NCBI GenBank assembly: GCA_030684755.1
Contig: JAUXXN010000149.1
Location: 1 to 7,532, forward strand
Reading direction: 5' to 3'
Source of the DNA: Hydrogenophaga sp.
Lineage (GTDB): Bacteria; Pseudomonadota; Gammaproteobacteria; Burkholderiales; Burkholderiaceae_C
Length of the DNA stretch: 7,532 nt
The first letter of the stretch is position 1; every line of letters begins with the position of its first letter. Under the pieces are notes generated by a model. That model had not been told where the DNA came from. It searched no databases and saw nothing but the letters and a program-made list of their open reading frames with translations. This document shows positions 1 through 6,300 of the stretch, in pieces. The position numbers and the translations under genes are program-made.

Positions 1-1174
1 CGATGGAGGCTCCAAAGTCACTCTCCAAGCCATGCCCATCAATGGACCCGCCAAGGACTGGGAGATTTCGGGCGTGATTGGTGGCACCAGCGCGCTCACC
101 AACGGCGACGACAAGATGACGCTGGAATACACCAGCTTGCGGATCATCAATGTAGAGAACTTTTCAGAAGTGGCAGGCGCCCCAGGCGTTGACGTGCGCA
201 AGGTCGATCTGCGGACGTCCATTGAGGCCCGGTTGGGTTCGGGTCACAAGACGGTCACTGAAAAAGTGCTGCGCAATGTAGGCCCTAGCATTACCTATAA
301 GCTGCGCGACGCTGCCGGTCAGGCCATCGAATACCACAATTACATGCTGCCCATGGAGTTGGACGGTGCGCGCATGTACCTGCTGGGCATGCGTGAAGCC
401 ACCTCAGAGACATTCCGCTACCTGCGCGTGCCAGCCGATGCACAAGACAGCATGGACGATTTCGTGCGCCTGCGCTCTGCGCTGGCCGATCCTTCCATTC
501 GCGCACAGGCGGTGCGCCGCTATGCTGTTTCGGCTGTTGAAGAGGACAGACCCGAACTGGCCGAAGCTTTGCAGGCGTCTGCTGGCCGCGCGATTGGGCT
601 TTTTGCCGGCGCCGAAGAGGTCGCAGTGGTGCCGGTGGCAGGTGCTGAGAATCGGGGGCCGGTCAAAGGGGGCCTGCAGGCTGTGTCGGCATTTCTGGAA
701 GCCAATGTGCCAGAAGCCGAACGCGAACGGGCCAGCGACGTGCTTGTGCGCATCCTCAATGGCACCTTGTTTGAGCTGATGCAAATCAGCCGTGAAAACG
801 CTGGCTTGGCGCCATTGGAGCGCAACGAGACCACCCAGCGGTTTATGACGTCCGCTGTGATCAGCCTGAGTGACGCCTTTTTCTACCCTGCGCCCATGAC
901 GTTCCAGCTCAAAGACTTTGAGCATGTGCAGGCCAGCGTCTTCCAGGTAGCGCGTGCGCCCGGCCAGAACATCGTGTACCTGGGCTGCCTGTTGCTGATT
1001 GTGGGTATTTTTGCCATGCTCTACGTGCGCGAGCGCCGCGTGTGGGTGTGGCTGGCGCCTGCTGGCGAGCGTTCGTCGCAAGCCCAGATGGCGCTGTCGT
1101 CGAACCGCAAGACGATGGAATCTGACCAAGAGTTTGATGTGTTGAAGAGCCAATTGCTGAAGGTAAATCCATGA
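1..1174 (+). CDS. resB: Cytochrome c biogenesis protein ResB, 3' part (5' end outside window)
   Basis: ResB (called CcsB in some Bordetella literature) is one half of the System II cytochrome c synthase. With the CcsB/ResC partner it handles haem and apocytochrome on the outer face of the inner membrane. The reading frame is open from base 2, so the gene begins upstream; 390 residues are visible. Most of this is a soluble, presumably periplasmic domain. Near the end comes the family signature: DFEHVQASVFQVARAPGQN, then one membrane segment at about 965-1030 (YLGCLLLIVGIFAMLYV), then the basic RERRVWVWL stretch and a polar cytoplasmic tail of about 40 residues. The other membrane segments expected of a ResB must lie upstream. 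The stop overlaps the ccsB start as ATGA (1171-1174), which points to translational coupling. The family call is secure; the 5' end and promoter cannot be seen. Confidence 0.93.
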   Translation, partial: DGGSKVTLQAMPINGPAKDWEISGVIGGTSALTNGDDKMTLEYTSLRIINVENFSEVAGAPGVDVRKVDLRTSIEARLGSGHKTVTEKVLRNVGPSITYKLRDAAGQAIEYHNYMLPMELDGARMYLLGMREATSETFRYLRVPADAQDSMDDFVRLRSALADPSIRAQAVRRYAVSAVEEDRPELAEALQASAGRAIGLFAGAEEVAVVPVAGAENRGPVKGGLQAVSAFLEANVPEAERERASDVLVRILNGTLFELMQISRENAGLAPLERNETTQRFMTSAVISLSDAFFYPAPMTFQLKDFEHVQASVFQVARAPGQNIVYLGCLLLIVGIFAMLYVRERRVWVWLAPAGERSSQAQMALSSNRKTMESDQEFDVLKSQLLKVNP

Positions 1175-2532
1175 ACACTGCCACTGCGAACCACACCATT
1201 GAGCTGAAGAACAACGGCTCGGGTGCCCAGCCGGGTTACTTTGCCCGTCGCGATATTTGGGACTGGCTGTTTGCCGCTGCCTTGATTGCGGGGGCAGCTT
1301 GGGCGTTTCTGCAATACGACCATGCGATGAACGGCTATGAGAAGGCCATTTTGGTGGGTTGCGTGCCCTCCATGGTCTGGCTGGGCTGGTTCTGGCGACC
1401 ATTGCGCCTGCTGACCGTGCTGGTAGGTGCGCTGGCGCTACTGGCTATCTGGCTTTACCAGACCCCCGAAGGCACAGCCGATTTGGCGCGGGCAGACCAA
1501 GTTTTCATGCTCAAGTACTTTTTGTCCAGCCAGTCCGCCATTTTGTGGATGAGCGTGCTGTTCTTCATGAGCACCATTTTTTACTGGATTGGCTTGCTGA
1601 CCCGGGCCGGTGAAGCCTTTGAGTCCTTGGGGTCGGGTATGGCCTGGGTGGCCGTGACGCTGGCGCTGGTGGGCACCATGGTGCGCTGGTACGAGAGCCA
1701 CCAGATTGGCCCCGACATTGGGCACATCCCGGTCAGCAACCTGTACGAAGTTTTCGTCCTGTTTTGTTGGATGACGACCCTGTTTTATCTGTACTACGAA
1801 GACCAATACAAGACCCGCGCCATGGGTGCTTTCTCCATGTTGGTGGTGAGTGCGGCGGTCGGTTTTCTGCTTTGGTACACCTTGGTGCGCGAAGCGCATG
1901 TCATTCAGCCGCTGGTGCCCGCCCTGCAAAGTTGGTGGATGAAGGTGCACGTGCCGGCCAACTTTGTCGGTTACGGTACTTTCGCCATTGCGGCCATGCT
2001 GGCTTTTGCTTACCTTATCAAGCAAAGCGCCACCGAAACCCGCTGGTACAAGCTGGCGCCTTTGTGGCTGCTGGGCATCGTGTTGTGCTTGGAGCCGTTG
2101 GTGTTTCGCCAGTCGTCGCTTGAAAAGGGTGGCAGCTACTGGTTCATTTACTTCGGGGTTTCAGCGTTCATTGTGGGTGGCATTCTGTTGGCCCGGCGTC
2201 GCATTGCCGAACGCCTGCCCAGCTTCGAGGTGCTGGACGACGTGATGTACAAGGCGATTGCCGTGGGCTTTGCCTTCTTCACCATTGCGACGGTGTTGGG
2301 TGCGCTCTGGGCCGCCGAGGCCTGGGGTGGTTACTGGAGCTGGGACCCGAAAGAAACCTGGGCGCTGATCGTCTGGCTCAACTACGCCGCCTGGCTGCAC
2401 ATGCGGCTGATGAAGGGCCTGCGTGGTACCGTGGCGGCCTGGTGGGCGCTGGTGGGCCTGGCCATCACCACCTTCGCCTTCATTGGCGTCAACATGTTCC
2501 TCTCGGGTTTGCACAGTTACGGCGAGTTGTGA
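1171..2532 (+). CDS. ccsB: Cytochrome c biogenesis protein CcsB (ResC/CcsA-type haem channel)
   Basis: This is the polytopic partner of ResB in System II cytochrome c maturation; it presents haem to apocytochromes in the periplasm. The 453-residue protein has many hydrophobic segments. It carries the WWD haem-binding motif [13 protein letters not shown] at residues 385-397 (from base 2323). Three histidines sit where the family has haem ligands: His260 in KVHVPANF (periplasmic), His410 in WLHMRL (membrane) and His448 in GLHSYG (periplasmic, close to the C-terminus). The ATG overlaps the resB stop by 4 bp, so the start is fixed by coupling. Names are confused in the literature: the same protein is called CcsA or ResC elsewhere. 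The interval between His260 and the WWD motif contains two extra hydrophobic stretches (about 294-313 and 322-341). A strong terminator follows at once, so resB-ccsB ends here. Confidence 0.96.
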   Translation: MNTATANHTIELKNNGSGAQPGYFARRDIWDWLFAAALIAGAAWAFLQYDHAMNGYEKAILVGCVPSMVWLGWFWRPLRLLTVLVGALALLAIWLYQTPEGTADLARADQVFMLKYFLSSQSAILWMSVLFFMSTIFYWIGLLTRAGEAFESLGSGMAWVAVTLALVGTMVRWYESHQIGPDIGHIPVSNLYEVFVLFCWMTTLFYLYYEDQYKTRAMGAFSMLVVSAAVGFLLWYTLVREAHVIQPLVPALQSWWMKVHVPANFVGYGTFAIAAMLAFAYLIKQSATETRWYKLAPLWLLGIVLCLEPLVFRQSSLEKGGSYWFIYFGVSAFIVGGILLARRRIAERLPSFEVLDDVMYKAIAVGFAFFTIATVLGALWAAEAWGGYWSWDPKETWALIVWLNYAAWLHMRLMKGLRGTVAAWWALVGLAITTFAFIGVNMFLSGLHSYGEL

Positions 2533-2563
2533 TGAAAAAAGGGCCGCAAGGCCCTTTTTTCAT
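2532..2563 (+). terminator. Rho-independent terminator after resB-ccsB
   Basis: A perfect 14-bp inverted repeat with a GCAA (GNRA) tetraloop: the left arm is 2532-2545, the loop 2546-2549 and the right arm 2550-2563. The core is GGGCC/GGCCC, flanked by A6 on the left and T6 on the right. The left arm starts on the last base of the ccsB TGA stop. With T-runs after the GC core on both strands it could work in either direction, but only the plus-strand operon obviously needs it. Confidence 0.93.
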
Positions 2564-2582
2564 GTTGGTGCTTCAGCGCTGG

Positions 2583-2630
2583 TTCAGCCCGTCCACACGA
2601 ACTTTGTAAGAATGGTTTGTCAGCGACGAC
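2583..2630 (+). promoter_or_regulatory. Candidate promoter region for msrPQ
   Basis: After the terminator, about 90 bp remain before msrP, so its promoter should lie here. Two weak readings are possible. One is a sigma70-like pair, TTCAGC (2583-2588) and TAAGAA (2607-2612), 18 bp apart. The other is an ECF-sigma-like arrangement, with GAACTT (2599-2604) or GTAAGA (2606-2611) as the -35 and the CGACGAC block (2624-2630) as the -10. Neither matches well enough to choose. That a promoter lies in this gap is an inference from the terminator upstream. Confidence 0.3.
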
Positions 2631-2653
2631 AGACACCGAACCAGGAGCCATTC

Positions 2654-3658
2654 ATGATCATTCGCAGCAGCCAAGACGGCTTTCAGCACCCCCAATCCAG
2701 TGACATCACGCCCGCATCGGCCTACTGGGGCCGGCGCGCTTGGTTGAAGCGCTTGGCGCTGGGCGCCGGTGGTGCGGCGCTGGCCAGTTGGGCTTCGCGC
2801 GACGCGCTGGCCCAAGCCGCTGTGGCCCGCCCAGGACGGCTGGCCGCTTTGCCCGGCACGCGTTCGCAATTGGCGGGCGCCAACACCGTAGAGACGCTGA
2901 CCACCTACGAACACGCGTCCACTTACAACAACTTTTACGAATTCGGCACCGGCAAATCCGACCCAGCGGCCTATGCCAAGTCGCTTAAGACCAGCCCTTG
3001 GTCTGTGTCGGTGGAGGGCTTGATCCAGAAACCGAAAACCTATGGGCTGGAAGATCTGCTCAAGCTTGCCCCAATGGAAGAGCGGATTTACCGCTTGCGC
3101 TGTGTGGAGGGCTGGTCCATGGTGATCCCGTGGGTGGGCTATTCCTTGGCAGCGTTGATCAAACAGGTACAACCGCTTGGCAGTGCCAAGTACGTGGAGT
3201 TTGTGACCCAGACCGATGCCAAGACCATGCGAGGTCTGGCCTCTGGCGGTCTGGATTGGCCTTACACCGAAGGCCTGCGGCTGGACGAGGCGCTGCACCC
3301 GCTGACCCTGTTGGCCTTTGGTATGTATGGCGAGGTCTTGCCCAACCAGAACGGTGCACCCATTCGCCTGGTGGTGCCCTGGAAATACGGTTTCAAGAGT
3401 GGCAAATCGCTCGTCAAAATTCGCTTCACCGACAAGGAGCCGCGCACCGCCTGGAATGTGGCCGCACCGCAGGAGTACGGCTTTTATTCCAACGTGAACC
3501 CCGATGTGTCACATCCCCGTTGGAGCCAATCCACCGAACGCCGCATTGGCGAAGAGGGCGGGTTGTTGGCCAAGCGCCGCAAGACCTTGATGTTCAACGG
3601 CTACGAGCCCCAGGTGGGCCAGTTGTACGCAGGTATGGACTTGCGCAAGTTGTTCTGA
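2654..3658 (+). CDS. msrP: Protein-methionine-sulfoxide reductase catalytic subunit MsrP (YedY)
   Basis: MsrP is a periplasmic molybdopterin enzyme that reduces methionine sulfoxide in envelope proteins, taking electrons from MsrQ. The chosen ATG has a good ribosome site (AGGAG at 2643-2647, 6 nt away) and gives 334 residues, the usual family size. The frame is open further upstream to 2423, but that would run through ccsB and its terminator. The N-terminus is a Tat signal: GRRAWLK with the twin arginines at 27-28, then a hydrophobic stretch and a likely signal-peptidase site around ALAQA (51-55). Cys150 in [15 protein letters not shown] is the expected molybdenum ligand (codon at 3101). The C-terminal half has the family block from [20 protein letters not shown] (229-248) onward. 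It forms an operon with msrQ 60 bp downstream. Confidence 0.96.
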   Translation: MIIRSSQDGFQHPQSSDITPASAYWGRRAWLKRLALGAGGAALASWASRDALAQAAVARPGRLAALPGTRSQLAGANTVETLTTYEHASTYNNFYEFGTGKSDPAAYAKSLKTSPWSVSVEGLIQKPKTYGLEDLLKLAPMEERIYRLRCVEGWSMVIPWVGYSLAALIKQVQPLGSAKYVEFVTQTDAKTMRGLASGGLDWPYTEGLRLDEALHPLTLLAFGMYGEVLPNQNGAPIRLVVPWKYGFKSGKSLVKIRFTDKEPRTAWNVAAPQEYGFYSNVNPDVSHPRWSQSTERRIGEEGGLLAKRRKTLMFNGYEPQVGQLYAGMDLRKLF

Positions 3659-3692
3659 CGCCGTGGGTTTGTCGATCACCTTGTTTCCTGCA

Positions 3693-3704
3693 CGGCTTCG
3701 GCCG
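3693..3704 (+). other. Small UUCG-capped hairpin between msrP and msrQ
   Basis: CGGC-TTCG-GCCG forms a 4-bp GC stem closed by a C(UUCG)G tetraloop, an unusually stable loop class in RNA. It lies in the 60-bp msrP-msrQ gap, directly before the GAGGA ribosome-site candidate (3707-3711). It has no T-run, so it is not a classical terminator. It could affect msrQ translation or the stability of the transcript's 3' part, or be chance in GC-rich DNA. Confidence 0.35.
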
Positions 3705-3718
3705 ATGAGGATGGGCTT

Positions 3719-4402
3719 GTGAGCGGTGAGTCAGCGTGCAGCGGCCGGGGCAAGCTGGCACCGCGCCCCGCAGGGCAGTCCCGTGCTCACCGGGCCCTCA
3801 TGCATGCTGCTGTCAAGCCCTTGGTGTTCGTGCTGGCTTGCCTGCCCGCTGCGTGGTTGTTCTGGGCCGCCCTGGCCGACCAGCTCGGCGCCAATCCGGC
3901 CGAGGCCTTGATTCGATCGCTGGGTGACTGGAGTCTGCGGTTTCTGGTGTTGGTGCTGCTCGTCACGCCACTGCGTCAACTCACAGGTTGGGCTGCGTTG
4001 GCGCGGTTTCGGCGCATGTTAGGTTTGTTTGTGTTTTTTTACGTGACGTTGCACCTGTTGGCCTATACCTGGTTTGACATGGGTTTTGACTTCGCGGCGG
4101 TGGTTGTGGACGTCATCGACCGCCCATTCATCCTGGTGGGCATGACCGCCTTTGTGCTGCTGTTGGCCATGGCCGTCACCTCATTCAACCGGGCTGTTCG
4201 GACCATCGGGGCCAAGCGGTGGCAGTTGCTGCACCGCAGCGTGTATGGGGTGGCGGCCCTGGCTGTGCTGCATTTCTTCTGGATGCGCAGCGGCAAGAAC
4301 GACTTCAACGAGGTGTTCGTTTACGCCGCCATCTTCACGCTGCTGCTGGGTTGGCGGCTGTGGAGGCACCTTCAGGGTAGCAGGCTTTCCAGGCGCAGCT
4401 GA
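3719..4402 (+). CDS. msrQ: Protein-methionine-sulfoxide reductase haem-binding membrane subunit MsrQ (YedZ)
   Basis: MsrQ is a b-type haem membrane protein that passes electrons from the respiratory chain or flavin donors to periplasmic MsrP. From the GTG at 3719 it is 227 residues. Hydrophobic segments alternate with short loops. The histidines at 112 (VTLHLLAY), 172 (LLHRSVYG) and 185 (AVLHFFW) match the haem-ligand positions known in E. coli YedZ. The start is uncertain. GTG 3719 has AGGA at 3708-3711, 7 nt upstream, but adds an arginine-rich, poorly conserved-looking 27-residue tail. ATG 3800 gives 200 residues beginning MHAAVKPLVFVLA, nearer the usual length, but has no visible ribosome site. 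I list the longer form. The last 31 bp overlap the 3' end of lysA on the other strand. Confidence 0.93.
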   Translation: MSGESACSGRGKLAPRPAGQSRAHRALMHAAVKPLVFVLACLPAAWLFWAALADQLGANPAEALIRSLGDWSLRFLVLVLLVTPLRQLTGWAALARFRRMLGLFVFFYVTLHLLAYTWFDMGFDFAAVVVDVIDRPFILVGMTAFVLLLAMAVTSFNRAVRTIGAKRWQLLHRSVYGVAALAVLHFFWMRSGKNDFNEVFVYAAIFTLLLGWRLWRHLQGSRLSRRS

Positions 4403-5661
4403 TCGGTCGCAGTTTCGCGCGCCCGAATCACGGTGGCGGTTTCGCCATCGACCAAAATCTCAGCGGCACGTCCTCGCGTGTTGTAGTTGCTCGCCATGCT
4501 CATGCAGTAGGCGCCAGCCGACAACACAGCCAGCAAGTCGCCTGCCTGCACGGCCAAAGCCCGATCGCGCCCCAGCCAGTCGCCGCTTTCGCACACGGGG
4601 CCGACCACGTCCCAAGTGGTGGGTGCCTCGTTGCGAGGCGACAGTGGCATGATCTGGTGAAACGCTTGGTACATAGCGGGCCGGGGCAGGTCGTTCATGG
4701 CCGCGTCCACAATCAAAAAGTTCTTGTGTTCACCCGGCTTTAGGTACAGAACTTCGGTCACGCACACGCCCGCGTTGCCCACCAGCGAGCGGCCGGGTTC
4801 GATGAATATCTTGCGGTCGCCGTGGCCCCGCGTGTCCAGCTTGTGCAGCAGGCGCTGCCAAAGTTCGTCGGCCTGCGGTGGTGTATCGCCGTTGTAGTCA
4901 ATGCCCAGGCCACCACCAAAGTCGATGTGGCCAATCGTCACGCCAGCCGCTTCAATGGCTTCTACCAGGTCCAGAATGCGGTCCATCGCATCCAAGTACG
5001 GGTCGGCCTGGGTGATCTGCGAGCCAATATGGCAGTCGATGCCCACCACCCGCAGGCCTGCGCAGGACGCCGCATGGCGGTAGGTGGCCACCACGTCTTC
5101 GTGGGCAATGCCAAATTTGTTGCCCTTGAGGCCGGTGGAAATGTAGGGGTGGGTTTTGGCGTCTACGTTGGGGTTCACGCGCACACTCACCGGCGCACGC
5201 AGGCCCATGCTTCGTGCCACTTCGTCCAGCACATCCAGCTCGGATCGGCTCTCGACGTTGAAACAACCGATCCCCACATTCAATGCCCGGCGCATTTCCC
5301 CGCGCGTTTTGCCGACACCCGAAAAAATGATTTTGGCGGGCTCCACGCCCGCCGCCAGTGCCCGTTCCAGTTCACCACCCGAGACAATGTCCAGGCCGCA
5401 TCCCGCACGCACCACCGTTTGCAAAATGGCCAGGGTGGAGTTGGCCTTCATCGCGTAGCAAATCTGATGCGCTCTGCCCGCCAAGCCGCGCTGGTAAGCA
5501 CCCAAAGCGGTCAGGATGGCCGCCTTGCTGTAAACAAACAGTGGTGTGCCGTGATGTTTGGCCAGAGTGCTCAAGGCCACGCCTTCGACCATCAGGTGTC
5601 CGTTGGGGCTGGTGAAAAACGGGGGCAGTGTCGCGGGCGCAACGCCAGAGGTGTGGGACAT
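4372..5661 (-). CDS. lysA: Diaminopimelate decarboxylase LysA
   Basis: LysA is the PLP enzyme that decarboxylates meso-diaminopimelate to L-lysine, the last lysine-synthesis step, in the cytoplasm. It is a fold-type III (alanine racemase-like) enzyme. From the ATG at 5661 it has 429 residues, the normal size. Visible motifs in that numbering are Lys72 in CYAMKAN (Schiff-base lysine), HIGSQI at 211-216, the glycine-rich GGGLG at 249-253 (PLP phosphate), EPGRSLV at 288-294, the catalytic Cys357 in CESGD, and Tyr385 in GAYCMSMASNYN. A TTG at 5700 would add 13 residues; neither start has a clear ribosome site, and I prefer the ATG. The gene follows lptM by 84 bp on the same strand, the common lipoprotein-lysA arrangement, and probably shares its transcript. 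Its 3' end overlaps msrQ by 31 bp. Confidence 0.96.
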   Translation of the reverse strand: MSHTSGVAPATLPPFFTSPNGHLMVEGVALSTLAKHHGTPLFVYSKAAILTALGAYQRGLAGRAHQICYAMKANSTLAILQTVVRAGCGLDIVSGGELERALAAGVEPAKIIFSGVGKTRGEMRRALNVGIGCFNVESRSELDVLDEVARSMGLRAPVSVRVNPNVDAKTHPYISTGLKGNKFGIAHEDVVATYRHAASCAGLRVVGIDCHIGSQITQADPYLDAMDRILDLVEAIEAAGVTIGHIDFGGGLGIDYNGDTPPQADELWQRLLHKLDTRGHGDRKIFIEPGRSLVGNAGVCVTEVLYLKPGEHKNFLIVDAAMNDLPRPAMYQAFHQIMPLSPRNEAPTTWDVVGPVCESGDWLGRDRALAVQAGDLLAVLSAGAYCMSMASNYNTRGRAAEILVDGETATVIRARETATDQLRLESLLP

Positions 5662-5745
5662 GAAGGGCAATGTGCTGGGGGGAGTGTGGCGGTCAACCAA
5701 GTTTGCCAGGGTGCAAGAACTTGGTCGGGGACGGGCAGGTACAAA

Positions 5746-5958
5746 TCAGCGCTCGGCTTGGGTCTCGTTGTGATCCGGTTGGGCGTTGCTGCTGGGCTCA
5801 ATGGCCAGGAGCTGAAGCTGGCTTGGCGCTGTGGGCAAAAAAAGCGGGCCTTTTTGGCCGCAGCCGACCAGCAGCAACCCGACACCCAACAGGGAGGCCA
5901 GTGCCAGCAACCTGCTTACAGAGGCTGCGGCGCCTAAAATTCGATGCAAATCCAACAT
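5746..5958 (-). CDS. lptM: LPS translocon maturation chaperone LptM (YifL-type small lipoprotein)
   Basis: This 70-residue protein has a basic, hydrophobic signal sequence ending in the lipobox LVGC. Cys33 is the lipidation site and is followed by GQKGPLFLP, the hallmark of the YifL/LptM family. The mature lipoprotein would have only 38 residues. In E. coli, LptM binds the LptD/LptE outer-membrane translocon and promotes correct LptD disulfide formation; the same role here is inferred from the motif. The frame is open upstream to about 6246 through cyaY, but ATG 5958 gives a proper signal peptide with no extension. No ribosome site precedes it, and a TACAAT box lies 6 bp upstream, so the message may be leaderless. 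Placement before lysA and divergent from cyaY is the familiar gene order. Confidence 0.9.
   Translation of the reverse strand: MLDLHRILGAAASVSRLLALASLLGVGLLLVGCGQKGPLFLPTAPSQLQLLAIEPSSNAQPDHNETQAER
5912..5940 (+). promoter_or_regulatory. Candidate promoter for cyaY inside lptM
   Basis: TAAAAT at 5935-5940 matches the sigma70 -10 consensus at five of six bases. It would give a leader of about 24 nt before the cyaY ATG. The -35 is poor: CTGCTT at 5912-5917 with 17-bp spacing. The box lies within the signal-peptide codons of lptM. It is proposed mainly because the 12-bp gap between the genes cannot hold a promoter. Confidence 0.3.
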
Positions 5959-5964
5959 GGGCCC

Positions 5965-5970
5965 ATTGTA
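5965..5970 (-). promoter_or_regulatory. Candidate -10 box for lptM-lysA
   Basis: On the minus strand TACAAT matches the sigma70 -10 consensus at five of six bases and lies six bases before the lptM ATG. Standard spacing would put the transcription start on the A of that ATG. No convincing -35 is seen 16-18 bp upstream, inside the first codons of cyaY. Confidence 0.3.
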
Positions 5971-6300
5971 ATGACCGACATTGAATTTCTGGACCTTGCC
6001 GAGGCGTTGCTGAAAGCGGTTGAGTTGAACTGCGATCGCATCAACGACAGCACCGATGCCGACATCGACAACCAGCGGGTAGGCGGCATGATCACTTTGA
6101 CCTTTGCCAACCGCAGCCAGATCATCCTCAATCTCCAAAAACCGTTGCACGAGGTCTGGATGGCCGCTCGTGCTGGTGGTTTCCACTACCAGCACGACGG
6201 CGTGGCGTGGATGGATACCAAAGGGCAGGGCGAGTTTTTCGCTCATCTCTCCCGTTACGCCAGCGAACAGTCGGGGCTGCTTCTTGCGTTTAGTTCCTGA
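5971..6300 (+). CDS. cyaY: Iron donor protein CyaY (bacterial frataxin)
   Basis: CyaY is the bacterial frataxin, a small cytoplasmic iron-binding protein that acts on the IscS/IscU iron-sulfur cluster machinery. The 109-residue protein fits the family length. The first helix is acidic (Asp3, Glu5, Asp8, Glu11, Glu18, Asp22), as expected for the iron-binding ridge. The core beta-sheet block carries [20 protein letters not shown] (residues 51-70), then FHY and [18 protein letters not shown] chose ATG 5971 because [14 protein letters not shown] matches the family N-terminus; an in-frame ATG at 5944 would add nine residues and run into lptM. The ribosome site is weak. It diverges from lptM by 12 bp and its end overlaps the mrcA stop by 11 bp. 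Confidence 0.95.
   Translation: MTDIEFLDLAEALLKAVELNCDRINDSTDADIDNQRVGGMITLTFANRSQIILNLQKPLHEVWMAARAGGFHYQHDGVAWMDTKGQGEFFAHLSRYASEQSGLLLAFSS

Noticed and set aside
404..1402. Long minus-strand open frame opposite resB/ccsB
   Set aside because: It is antisense to two clear genes in GC-rich DNA, its composition is biased (Arg, His, Gln, Ser) and it shows no recognisable domain.
2532..2563. The perfect inverted repeat as a mobile-element end or operator
   Set aside because: The GC core plus T-run directly after a stop codon is a standard intrinsic terminator; no target duplication or transposase is present.
2423..2653. Longer N-terminus for msrP
   Set aside because: It would translate through the ccsB 3' end and the terminator, and would bury the Tat signal.
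2573..3298. Minus-strand open frame opposite msrP
   Set aside because: msrP has a Tat signal, the Mo-ligand cysteine and a ribosome site; the antisense frame has none of these.
4822..5937. 371-codon plus-strand open frame opposite lysA and lptM
   Set aside because: lysA on the minus strand has every catalytic motif; this frame is its low-complexity mirror with no motif.
5944..5970. Nine-residue N-terminal extension of CyaY
   Set aside because: It would overlap the lptM start, has no ribosome site, and the family N-terminus matches ATG 5971.
5959..6246. Longer LptM precursor reading back through cyaY
   Set aside because: It would place about 96 residues antisense to cyaY before the signal sequence; the lipobox works only with a start near 5958.
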